Shown here: positions 9,699 to 17,239 of the stretch, piece by piece
Position numbering within the stretch: the first letter of the stretch is position 1
Layout: the number at the start of each line of letters is the position of its first letter
Assembly (NCBI GenBank): GCA_900111695.1
Contig: FOHD01000005.1
Span: 62,001 to 126,000, forward strand
From: Olsenella sp. KH3B4
Lineage (GTDB): Bacteria > Actinomycetota > Coriobacteriia > Coriobacteriales > Atopobiaceae
Length of the DNA stretch: 64,000 nucleotides
Direction: 5' to 3'
Made by a program: the position numbers and the translations under genes
The notes under the pieces: generated by a model
The model's input: only the letters and a program-made list of their open reading frames with translations
Database searches by the model: none
Told to the model about the DNA's origin: nothing

Positions 9699-10399
9699 AA
9701 GACGCCCCCTCCCACCGCAAGGCGGTTGATCTGCGTGGCAAGGTACGCCGCGCCAAACCCGTTGTCGATGTTGACCGTGGCCACACCGTTGGCGCAGGTG
9801 TTGAGCATGCTGAGAAGCGCGGCCAACCCGTTGAACGACGCCCCGTACCCCACCGAGGTGGGCACTGCAATCACCGGCACCGAGACGAGCCCGCCCAGCA
9901 CGCTCGCGAGCGCGCCCTCCATGCCGGCGACCGCCACAACGCAGGTGGCAGCACGGATGCCGTCGGGCTGATCCATCTGGTCGAGCAGCCTATGGATGCC
10001 GGCCACACCCACGTCGTAGTGGCGCGTCACGCGGGAGCCGAAGAACTCCGCCACGCGCGCCGACTCCTCCGCCACCGGCGTGTCCGCCGTACCGGCGCAC
10101 ACCACGGCCACGTGCCCCACCAGCGGCACCGGCACCTCCGGCGCCACGCTCAGGATGCGCGAGACCGAATCGTAGGCGGCCTGGGGCAACACCCCCTGCA
10201 CAAGTTGCGCCTGGCGCTCGCTCGCACGCGTTCCCAGCGCTCGCCCGTCCTCCTCAACCAACCGCTGGAAGATTTCCGGCAGATAGGCGTCAGGCTTGCC
10301 CTCGCAGAGAACCACCTCGGGAAAGCCCGTGCGCGCTTCTCGGCTGGTGTCCAGCTTGGCAAAGCCCAGGTCGTCATAGCCAACGCCATGCTCGCTCAT
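9695..10399 (-). CDS. larB: nicotinic acid adenine dinucleotide carboxylase/hydrolase LarB
   Basis: LarB carboxylates the pyridinium ring of nicotinic acid adenine dinucleotide at C5 and cleaves the phosphoanhydride bond, the first step to the nickel-pincer nucleotide. The 234-residue product has the PurE-like C-terminal half expected of the family (GTADTPVAEESARVAEFFG, VAVAGMEGALASVLGG, PTSVGYGASFNGLAALLSML). The ATG at 10399 overlaps the larE stop as ATGA, which fixes this start against longer in-frame extensions. Middle gene of the lar set. No lactate racemase gene (larA) lies in this window. Confidence 0.93.
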   Translation of the reverse strand: MSEHGVGYDDLGFAKLDTSREARTGFPEVVLCEGKPDAYLPEIFQRLVEEDGRALGTRASERQAQLVQGVLPQAAYDSVSRILSVAPEVPVPLVGHVAVVCAGTADTPVAEESARVAEFFGSRVTRHYDVGVAGIHRLLDQMDQPDGIRAATCVVAVAGMEGALASVLGGLVSVPVIAVPTSVGYGASFNGLAALLSMLNTCANGVATVNIDNGFGAAYLATQINRLAVGGGVL

Positions 10400-11361
10400 G
10401 CGCGCGCCTCCCCCAGCGACTGGTTCATGGAGCCCGTATGGTACCCCGCCAGGTCCATGGTCACGTACGAGAAGCCCAGCTTTCGAAGGTCGGCGGCAAC
10501 CTGCGCGGCGTTGGCAACGAGCAGCCCAAACTCCTCGGGCAGCACCTCGATGCGGGCGATGGGGTCCATCTCGCCATGGACGCGCACGCGCACCTGCGTG
10601 AGGCCAAGGTCGAGAAGCTCCTGCTCTGCCCGGTCCACCATGGCAAGGCGCGACCGGGAGATGAGCTCGCCGTACACAAAGCGCGACGACAGGCACGCAA
10701 ACGACTGCTTGTCCCAGGTGGGAAGCCCAAGCTCGCGCGAGAGCGAGCGAATCTCGGCCTTTCGCAGGCCCACGTGGCGAAGCGGGCTCAAGATGCCCTG
10801 CTCCGCAACCGCGCGCAGTCCGGGACGGTAGTCGCCCTCGTCGTCCACGTTGGAGCCCTCGGCCACGTGCGCCAAGCCCCTCTCGCGCGCGATGCGGCAG
10901 ATCCTCTGGAAGAGCTCGCTCTTGCAGAGGTAGCAACGATCCTTGGGGTTGTGGTCAAAGCCCGGGATGTCCAGCTCCTCGGAGTCCACGAGCACGTGCG
11001 CGATGCCCTCGCGCTCGCAGAAGGCGTCGGCCTCGGCCCGCTCGCGCTGCGGGAACGACTTCGAACGCGCCGTGACCGCCAGGCACTTCTCGCCCAGCGC
11101 CTCGTGCGCCGCATGCAGGAGCAGCGTGGAGTCGACCCCGCCCGAGAACGCAACGGCAACGCTTCCCTGCTCGCGCAGGTAGTCCACCAGCCGGCAGTAC
11201 TTCTCGCGCATCTCGTCACTTACCGACGGCACGCGTCGCGCCACCGGGTTCTCGTTTGCCGTCTTCTCGTCCAAGAGCGTCGAACCTCCCGCCATAGGTG
11301 GCCGACAAGCCCTGCGCTTGCCAACCCAAGCATCATCCATGGTAGGAGATGCGGGCGGCAT
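10396..11361 (-). CDS. larE: pyridinium-3,5-dicarboxylate sulfurtransferase LarE
   Basis: LarE is a PP-loop ATPase that adenylates the two carboxylates of the LarB product and converts them to thiocarboxylates. The PP-loop motif SGGVDS is at residues 73-78 in this frame. Three cysteines stand out: C143 and C146 (DRCYLCK) and C223 (FACLSSRF). L. plantarum LarE has a single sacrificial cysteine; the CxxC plus Cys pattern resembles LarE forms described as carrying a [4Fe-4S] cluster that supplies sulfur catalytically, so I infer that type. The first ~50 residues look unconserved, and family length (about 275) favours an ATG at 11211; neither start has a strong ribosome binding site. First gene of the lar operon. 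Confidence 0.9.
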   Translation of the reverse strand: MPPASPTMDDAWVGKRRACRPPMAGGSTLLDEKTANENPVARRVPSVSDEMREKYCRLVDYLREQGSVAVAFSGGVDSTLLLHAAHEALGEKCLAVTARSKSFPQRERAEADAFCEREGIAHVLVDSEELDIPGFDHNPKDRCYLCKSELFQRICRIARERGLAHVAEGSNVDDEGDYRPGLRAVAEQGILSPLRHVGLRKAEIRSLSRELGLPTWDKQSFACLSSRFVYGELISRSRLAMVDRAEQELLDLGLTQVRVRVHGEMDPIARIEVLPEEFGLLVANAAQVAADLRKLGFSYVTMDLAGYHTGSMNQSLGEARA

Positions 11362-11453
11362 CGCACAGGAAACGATTTGTTGTGCAACAAGTTTTGGAAA
11401 TCCGGACGAACAATGACGCTGTCAGCGGGTCAAAGAGAAAGAGAGGCAACACC

Positions 11454-12080
11454 ATGTCGCGTACCTGCCCTTACTGCGGAAAAGCCCTTGAAGACGGCGC
11501 CAGGTTCTGCAAGCACTGTGGAAGGAAGGTCGATGGAATGCCAGCTGGGAACGCAACCTCGGCGTCTTCCGCGCGCATCGTTCACCCAAACGTCACCCCC
11601 AGCAAGCAGACCAGCCGATACCCCCATGCACTGGAGAAGGGCCGCACCAGGACCTACGACGCTGGAAGCAGCTCGGTTGTCATCAGCCGCGACAACATCC
11701 AGGTCCGTACAACCGAGCGCAGCATCATCGTCACCGACAAGACGGGCTACGAGGTCATCCCCATGCGATCCGTTACTGCGGTGGGGCTTGGGGCTGCCAA
11801 CAAGTACATTGGCATTGCCCGCATGCTCATTATCTTTGGCGTCATCGCCGTGGTTGTTGCCCTCTGCGTAGCATCCCGCGAAGTATCCCAGGTAGGACTG
11901 CTGGGCGTTCTGCTCGTCATTGTCGGCGCGGTTCTCATCGCCATGGGCAACAGGGCAAGCGTCTATGTGGAGAACGGCTGCTCCAAGCACTTCCTGCCCG
12001 TGGTCTTCAAGGACACTGCCGAGGCAGAGGAGATCGTGAGAACCATCGCCGACACGTCCAACGCCGTGAAGGCAGAGTAG
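11454..12080 (+). CDS. zinc-ribbon protein with two membrane helices
   Basis: A 208-residue protein. Residues 4-22 form a rubredoxin-like zinc ribbon (CPYCGK and CKHCGRK). A polar linker follows, then a beta-rich stretch (SSVVISRDNIQVRTTERSI), then two hydrophobic helices (about 125-145 and 150-170), and a short cytoplasmic-type tail. This layout is common in small zinc-ribbon membrane proteins of unknown role. The ATG at 11454 is chosen over an upstream frame opening because it follows AGAGAAAGAGAGG and begins directly at the ribbon. It is divergent from larE and convergent with the DMT transporter. Confidence 0.75.
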   Translation: MSRTCPYCGKALEDGARFCKHCGRKVDGMPAGNATSASSARIVHPNVTPSKQTSRYPHALEKGRTRTYDAGSSSVVISRDNIQVRTTERSIIVTDKTGYEVIPMRSVTAVGLGAANKYIGIARMLIIFGVIAVVVALCVASREVSQVGLLGVLLVIVGAVLIAMGNRASVYVENGCSKHFLPVVFKDTAEAEEIVRTIADTSNAVKAE

Positions 12081-12100
12081 GACGGTCCGCCGACTCGCCA

Positions 12101-12967
12101 CTACCTAAAGACCGCCATCAAGAGCGTGGATGCCACAATAATTGCCAGGCCCGTAAGCGAGCGCCTGGTGTAGGTCTCCTTGAAGACCGCCGCCGAGAAG
12201 GCCATGGCCACCACAATCGACAGCTTGTCGATGGGCACCACGACAGAGACCACGCCCGTCTGGATGGCGTAGTAGTAGCAGAGCCACGAGGCGCCCGTGG
12301 CCACGCCGGAAAGGCAGATGAAGAGCAGCTCGTGGCGGTCGATGCCGCGCACCTCGCCCAGCTTGCCGCGCATGGCGACAACAACCCAGGCCATGACCAG
12401 AACAAAGCAGGTGCGGATGGCCGTCGCGAGGTTAGACTCCACGCCCTCGATACCCACCTTGGCAAGGATTGACGTAAGCGCCGCAAAGACCGTCGAGCCC
12501 ACCGCGTACCACATCCAGGAGCGGCCTTGGACGTCGTGGTCCTGCTGCCTGCGCTCAATCATGAGAAGCGTTCCCACGAGGATTCCCGCGCAGCCCACGA
12601 GCTTCGCGGCAAGGTTCTCGGTCTCGCCAAAGAGCAGGATGGCGAGAAGCACCGTGAGCACCGTGGAGCACTTGTCAATGGGCACGACCTTGTTGACGTC
12701 GCCCATCGAGAGCGCCTTGAAGTAGCAAATCCAGCTCGCGCCGGTGGCAAGGCCGGAGAGAGCCAGGAAGAGGAGCGACTCGGCCGTTATCTGCCCGATG
12801 GTAGTGACGGAGCCAACAACTCCCGCCATGAGCCACGCAAACGCGAGCACGACGATGGTGCGCACCGCCGTTGCCACATCGGAGTCGGTGTGACGGATGC
12901 CGCACTTGGCAAGTATTGATGTGATGCCCGCAAAGATCGCTGAGCCGACCGCAGCCAGAACCCACAT
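12101..12967 (-). CDS. DMT-superfamily (EamA-type) transporter
   Basis: A 288-residue integral membrane protein of ten hydrophobic helices in two homologous halves. The halves start with the matching phrases AIFAGITSILAKCGI and TVFAALTSILAKVGI, and each contains GLATGASWICYFKAL or GVATGASWLCYYYAI, the internal duplication of EamA transporters. The substrate cannot be told from sequence; metabolite or amino-acid export is usual. An ATG at 12973 abuts the GGGAGGGG signal with no spacing, so the next in-frame ATG at 12967, with six bases spacing, is the better start. Its stop lies 20 bases from the convergent zinc-ribbon gene. Confidence 0.88.
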   Translation of the reverse strand: MWVLAAVGSAIFAGITSILAKCGIRHTDSDVATAVRTIVVLAFAWLMAGVVGSVTTIGQITAESLLFLALSGLATGASWICYFKALSMGDVNKVVPIDKCSTVLTVLLAILLFGETENLAAKLVGCAGILVGTLLMIERRQQDHDVQGRSWMWYAVGSTVFAALTSILAKVGIEGVESNLATAIRTCFVLVMAWVVVAMRGKLGEVRGIDRHELLFICLSGVATGASWLCYYYAIQTGVVSVVVPIDKLSIVVAMAFSAAVFKETYTRRSLTGLAIIVASTLLMAVFR

Positions 12968-13006
12968 GCGCATCCCCTCCCGTTGCGACGCATAGCAAGA
13001 GTTATC

Positions 13007-13954
13007 TTAGCTGTTCTCGCTCAGCGCCACGGTGAGCTCGCTCTCGTCGCGCTCGCCTCGGTCGTCATGGCCACCCGTCTCGGCGAGCAGGGCCTCACGC
13101 GCGGACGCCAGGTCGTCGCGCTGTTCGGCGGGAAGCTCCGGGTAGCGTGGGCCGCACTCCTCCAGCACGCGAACCATGGCCTCCGAGACGAGCCAGCGCG
13201 CGTAGAACTTCTGGTCGGCGGGGATGACGTACCAGGGTGCCTCCTTGGTGGCGGTGCGGTCGATGCACTGCTCATAGGCGTCCATGTACTTGGGCCATAG
13301 CTCGCGCTCGGCCACGTCGGACGAGGAGAACTTCCAGTTCTTTGCTTCGTCGTCGATGCGGTCGAGGAAGCGCCTGCGCTGCTCGTCGCGACTCACGTTG
13401 AGAAAGATCTTGAGGACGCGGTAGCCGTTCTCCCAGAGATAGCGCTCGAAGTCCCTAATCTGACGGTAGCGCTGCTCGAAGAAGTCGTCCTTGGGCGTGT
13501 CGAGCACGCGCTTGGGCATGCGGTACGTCTTCTGGAGGTCGTGCACGCGCACCACAAGCACGTCCTCGTAGTAGCTACGATTAAAGAGGCCAATGCAGCC
13601 ACGGCGCGGCAGCTTGGTGACGGCGCGCCAGAGGAAGTCGTGGGCGAGCTCCTCGGAGGAGGGCTGCTTGAAGCTCGCGACGGTGACGCCCTGCGGGTTG
13701 AGGCCGGTCATCACGTGCTTGATGGTGGAGTCCTTGCCCGCCGCGTCCATGGCCTGGAGGATAACGACGACCCCCTCGCACCCCTCGGCGTAGAGCTTGT
13801 CCTGGAGCTCTGCCATGCGCTGGGTGTTCGCCTCGGTGAGGGCCTCGAAATTGGGTTTGAGCCTCTTCTCCACGTGGACGTCGGTGGGATAGCCATCGAG
13901 CTTGAAGTGGCCCGACCCGTCGAACCTACAATCCCTGAGCTTCTGGAACTCCAT
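13007..13954 (-). CDS. ppk2: polyphosphate kinase 2 family protein
   Basis: A soluble 315-residue kinase that transfers phosphate between polyphosphate and nucleotides. The P-loop AMDAAGKDSTIKHV (about residues 70-85), the FNRSYYEDVLVVRVH segment (about 130) and the basic lid RDEQRRRFLDRI are all present. The single-domain form with the AMDAAGKD loop fits PPK2 enzymes that phosphorylate AMP and/or ADP; the exact class needs an alignment. The ATG at 13954 is chosen because GAGGAG precedes it by ten bases; an in-frame extension of 12 codons has no such signal. No polyphosphate synthase is nearby. Confidence 0.9.
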   Translation of the reverse strand: MEFQKLRDCRFDGSGHFKLDGYPTDVHVEKRLKPNFEALTEANTQRMAELQDKLYAEGCEGVVVILQAMDAAGKDSTIKHVMTGLNPQGVTVASFKQPSSEELAHDFLWRAVTKLPRRGCIGLFNRSYYEDVLVVRVHDLQKTYRMPKRVLDTPKDDFFEQRYRQIRDFERYLWENGYRVLKIFLNVSRDEQRRRFLDRIDDEAKNWKFSSSDVAERELWPKYMDAYEQCIDRTATKEAPWYVIPADQKFYARWLVSEAMVRVLEECGPRYPELPAEQRDDLASAREALLAETGGHDDRGERDESELTVALSENS

Positions 13955-14033
13955 GTATATGCATCTCCTCGGGCTTCTCGACCGGCGCATTGCGCGCTCG
14001 TGCTACCTCTCTACCTACCCCACGAGGGCAGGT

Positions 14034-14939
14034 CTAACCCGCCGAACTTGCCCGAGCAACGCCGCCGCTGCGACGCTTGCTCTCCTCGTCCATAAATGCT
14101 GGTAGCGAGCCCGTCTTGGCTGCGTTTGCGATGTCGAGAAGTGCTTTTGCAACGGCATCTTCCGTCACGGGGCCAATGTGCCAGCGCGCTGCGGCCGCAA
14201 CCTGGGGCGTCGCGTTGGACACGGCGACGGAGTTGGGCACGCTTTCGATGATGGCCAGGTCATTCTCGGAGTCGCCAAAGACGCAGACCTCGTCGAGGCC
14301 AATGCCCAGCTGGTCCATGAGGACCGCAAGGCCGGTCATCTTCGAGACGCCTGCGGGAAGGATGTCCAGCGTCGATGAGGTGGGGCTGGGGAACACGAAG
14401 TCAAACTCCGGGAAGTCGCGGACGAGCTCCTCGCGAAGCGCCTCCATGTGGGCGCGCGAGTGGTCGCTGTGGATGTTGGTCTTCACGTAGGTGCCTTCGG
14501 GGAGGCGCACGGACGAGCGATGAAACGCGTGGAAGGCCTTGGGATGGCGCGCGAGCTCCTCGTCGGTGATACCCACGCAGACGTCCTTGTCCCCGCTGTT
14601 GTTGTCGTAGCAGGTGAGGGCGGTGCGCTCGCCGTCGCGTTTGCGCAGGTAGGGCACGAGACGGGCCAGGCCATCGCGCGAGGGTAGCTTCTGGGAGACG
14701 ATGCTGCCGCGCAAGCGGACAACCTGCCCGTTCACGAAGACGCCGGTCTGGAAGCAGTCCGCAGCGGAGGGCCCGAACATCCAGGACATCATGGCGATGG
14801 TCCGACCCGAGATGGGGCCGGCGAGCACGCCTGGCGCGGCGTTTGCGGCGCGCACGGCGGCGATGGCCGCGTCCGACGCGCGACCTTGGCCGTAGGGGAT
14901 CAGGGTGTTGTCGAGGTCCGAGAGCGCCAGGCGTATCAA
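14034..14939 (-). CDS. HAD-superfamily IIB (Cof-type) phosphatase
   Basis: A 301-residue cytoplasmic hydrolase. The nucleophile motif SDLDNTLI is at the very N-terminus, SGRT near residue 50 is motif II, and VSKMTGLAVLMDQLGI with FGDSENDLAII near residue 230 supplies motifs III and IV. The insert between motifs II and III is the type IIB cap. Substrates are usually sugar phosphates or phosphorylated vitamins; none can be named here. I place the start at a TTG (14939) because a strong GAGAAGGGAAGG signal precedes it and the DxD motif then sits at residues 7-9; an ATG at 14981 has no ribosome binding site. Confidence 0.82.
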   Translation of the reverse strand: MIRLALSDLDNTLIPYGQGRASDAAIAAVRAANAAPGVLAGPISGRTIAMMSWMFGPSAADCFQTGVFVNGQVVRLRGSIVSQKLPSRDGLARLVPYLRKRDGERTALTCYDNNSGDKDVCVGITDEELARHPKAFHAFHRSSVRLPEGTYVKTNIHSDHSRAHMEALREELVRDFPEFDFVFPSPTSSTLDILPAGVSKMTGLAVLMDQLGIGLDEVCVFGDSENDLAIIESVPNSVAVSNATPQVAAAARWHIGPVTEDAVAKALLDIANAAKTGSLPAFMDEESKRRSGGVARASSAG

Positions 14940-15056
14940 GGCGGCCTTCCCTTCTCGTGCGTGGTCTGCCGAGAAGAGCATACGGCAGCGAGGGGCGGTC
15001 CGGGGGCCGGGGCTGCTGCGGCGACGAGGCTGCGGCGGCGACGGGCATCCGCCGCC

Positions 15057-15158
15057 AAAACTGCGACTTAATTGCAGCGAGGAGAGAAGTCGCAAGCCAC
15101 GTACCTGCGGTTATTCTCAGCGACGCTTGTGGCTAACTGCAATTAACCCGCAGTTTTC
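15057..15158 (-). repeat. REPIN-like palindromic element, copy B (reverse orientation)
   Basis: Arms AAAACTGCGACTTAATTGCAG and CTGCAATTAACCCGCAGTTTT are inverted with two mismatches. The interior CTGCGGTTATTCTCAGC is the reverse complement of the GCCGAGAAGAACCGCAG core of copies C-E, so this copy is flipped. The inner stem is diverged. It lies upstream of the HAD gene. Confidence 0.85.
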
Positions 15159-15216
15159 CAGCGGGCGGAGCAGAGCGCCGGCCGGCCGCCGCCGGCATCG
15201 GGCCTCATAACGAAAA

Positions 15217-15256
15217 CGCCCCACCGCTGCAGCCATGCGGCGACAGCGGCGGGGCG
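15217..15256 (-). terminator. rho-independent terminator of the radical SAM gene
   Basis: CGCCCCACCGCTG pairs with CAGCGGCGGGGCG with one bulge. On the minus strand the stem is followed by TTTTCG. It is 33 bases past the stop codon at 15290. Confidence 0.85.
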
Positions 15257-15289
15257 ACAAGCGCATCAGCGCGAGAGGAACAAGGGCCC

Positions 15290-16801
15290 CTACTTGGCGG
15301 CGCCGACGGTCTCCCTCTCCTCCTTGAGCTCGTTCGCGACCTCGGCGTTGAGCTCCGCGTCCTTCTCGGCAAGCATCTTTGCCTTCTTGTCGACGTCCAT
15401 CATCGAGATGTCGTCCTCGTAGATCTTCTTGCCGGTGGGGTGCTCCTCAAGCCACAGGCGGTCACCCTCGGGCGCCCACTTCTTGGCGTACTCGGCCGTA
15501 CGGGCGCACAGGTGGTCGACGTCCTCGGGCGAGGTGTACTCCGTGGACTTTGCGTTGGCTTCGTGAACCATCTTGGGCAGGACCTGCGGGTTCTCGAGCA
15601 TGGGGCACGGACGCAGCATGTTGTCGTTCCAGGGCCAGTTGGCACGGTACTCCTGGAAGATGGGCTGCTGCAGGCACTCAAGCCAGCTCTTCTCGTGGAT
15701 GTTGGCGTTGGAGTAGTGAATGAAGACGCAGGGCTCCACGTCGCCACGGGCGTTCACGTGGCAGAACACGCGGCCGCCGGCGATGCAGCCGCCCACGAAC
15801 TCGCCGTCGTTCTGGAAGTCCATGGCCATGATGGTCTTGCCACCCTCGTAGTCGCGCACCTCGCGGATACGATGCAGCATGTACTCGCGCTGCTCGATGG
15901 TGGGCATGAGGTCGGCGTTGGCGCCCTCGCCCACGGGCATGTAGTGGAAGTACCACTGCCACAGCGCGCCATGCTCGATGATGAAGTCGTAGTACTCGTC
16001 GGACGTGACGTCCTCGACGTTGTTGCGCGTGTAGCAGGTGGAGATGCCGAAGGGCACGCCGTTCTTGGTCATGAGGTCCATGGCGCGGACGACCTCGTCG
16101 AAGGAGCCGTCGCCACGGCGACCGTCGTTGGCGGTCTTGAAGCCCTCGAGCGACATCGAGAAGATGATGTTGCCCAGGCGCTTGCAGTCGTCGCAAAGCT
16201 GCTGGTCGATGAGGGAGCCGTTGGTGAAGAGGCTGAAGATGCAGTCGTCGTGCTTCTCGGCAAGGCGGACAACATCCTTCTTGCGTACCAGGGGCTCGCC
16301 GCCGGTCATCATGAAGAAGTGGGTGCCCAGCGCCTTGGCCTCGGTGACCAGGCGATCCATCTCGTCAAAGGAGAGGTTGAGCCTGTTGCCGTAGTCGGCC
16401 GACCAGCAGCCGATGCAGTGCTTGTTGCAGGCGCTGGTGGGGTCGAAGATGATAATCCAGGGCACGTTGCACTGGTACTTCTCGGCAGACTGGGTGGTCT
16501 CGCGCAGGCCGCGGAACGCAGACTCGTAGGCGCCGTTCAGGACGGCGGTCTTGAGGATGTTGGGATCGACACGGTCCCTCACCAGCTGGATGAGGAAGTT
16601 CTCCCACTTGGAGCCAGGATAGAAGGCGCGGCTCAGCGAGTTGGCCATGTCGGGCGCGGTGTCGGCGAGAAGCTTGCCGCCCATGTCCAGGAACTTGTTG
16701 ATGGCCTCCTCCGGATGATCACCCCTGACACCCTTGATTGCCTGGTCGATGACAACACCGAAAGCCTTTCGCTCGGCTGCGTGTGCAATTTTCGACTGCA
16801 T
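15290..16801 (-). CDS. radical SAM protein of unknown function
   Basis: A 503-residue radical SAM enzyme. About 120 N-terminal residues of helical sequence precede the core motif CNKHCIGCW (CxxxCxxC for the 4Fe-4S/SAM cluster). MTGGEPL is the SAM-binding GGE motif. C-terminal Cys residues (GGCIAGGRVFCHVNARGDVEPCVF, read as separated cysteines, then CPML) resemble a SPASM-type auxiliary cluster region. The end is a charged helical tail. The family acts on peptides, tRNA or small molecules; no neighbour reveals the substrate. The ATG follows AAAGGAACGG. It is a single gene with its own terminator and an inverted repeat about 70 bases upstream. Confidence 0.85.
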   Translation of the reverse strand: MQSKIAHAAERKAFGVVIDQAIKGVRGDHPEEAINKFLDMGGKLLADTAPDMANSLSRAFYPGSKWENFLIQLVRDRVDPNILKTAVLNGAYESAFRGLRETTQSAEKYQCNVPWIIIFDPTSACNKHCIGCWSADYGNRLNLSFDEMDRLVTEAKALGTHFFMMTGGEPLVRKKDVVRLAEKHDDCIFSLFTNGSLIDQQLCDDCKRLGNIIFSMSLEGFKTANDGRRGDGSFDEVVRAMDLMTKNGVPFGISTCYTRNNVEDVTSDEYYDFIIEHGALWQWYFHYMPVGEGANADLMPTIEQREYMLHRIREVRDYEGGKTIMAMDFQNDGEFVGGCIAGGRVFCHVNARGDVEPCVFIHYSNANIHEKSWLECLQQPIFQEYRANWPWNDNMLRPCPMLENPQVLPKMVHEANAKSTEYTSPEDVDHLCARTAEYAKKWAPEGDRLWLEEHPTGKKIYEDDISMMDVDKKAKMLAEKDAELNAEVANELKEERETVGAAK

Positions 16802-16870
16802 AACCGTTCCTTTCGCCCAGTGGCGGCGGCCGAACTACCTTCGACCGATTTGTCGCACCTTTGTATGGAC

Positions 16871-16887
16871 GGTCAAATATTTTGACC
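16871..16887. promoter_or_regulatory. inverted repeat upstream of the radical SAM gene
   Basis: GGTCAAA-TAT-TTTGACC is a perfect 7-bp inverted repeat with a 3-base centre, about 70 bases upstream of the radical SAM start. Its AT-rich surroundings and location in the divergent intergenic region suggest a regulator binding site; no regulator is adjacent. Confidence 0.5.
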
Positions 16888-16967
16888 AAGATTTGAAAAA
16901 AATCAACCCGCATCGAGAAAGCCTACAGAAGCGTTTACAAAAGGCGAGAAGAACGCTGGGGCGAGCC

Positions 16968-17100
16968 CCGCGGTGCCGATTTGACGCCACGGCGGGGGTC
17001 TCATACGGAGTTGCTGCTGGAACCAGCCTTGTGGCGCCAGGTTGACGCCACGGCGGGGTTACGTACGCAGTCGCTGCGGAAACGCGCCCTCAGCGCCGCT
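16968..17100 (-). repeat. 61-bp palindromic tandem repeat, site 2 (two units, reversed)
   Basis: Two units in reverse orientation: GACGCCACGGCGGGG with TTGCTGCTGGAAC, then GTGGCGCCAGGTTGACGCCAC and ACGTACGC with TCGCTGCGGAAAC. The site sits in the 438-base divergent region between the radical SAM gene and the acyl-CoA ligase. Confidence 0.75.
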
Positions 17101-17239
17101 GCCGCGGCATATTCTCGCCGACGGGCCAATCTCCCCCACCCCCGTTGCCGCCCACCCGACTAGAATAAAAAGGCTGCTGGCGCGCGCCCGCGGCATCCCC
17201 AGGCACACCCGCAAGTCCACCAGGTCATTTGGAGGCATC

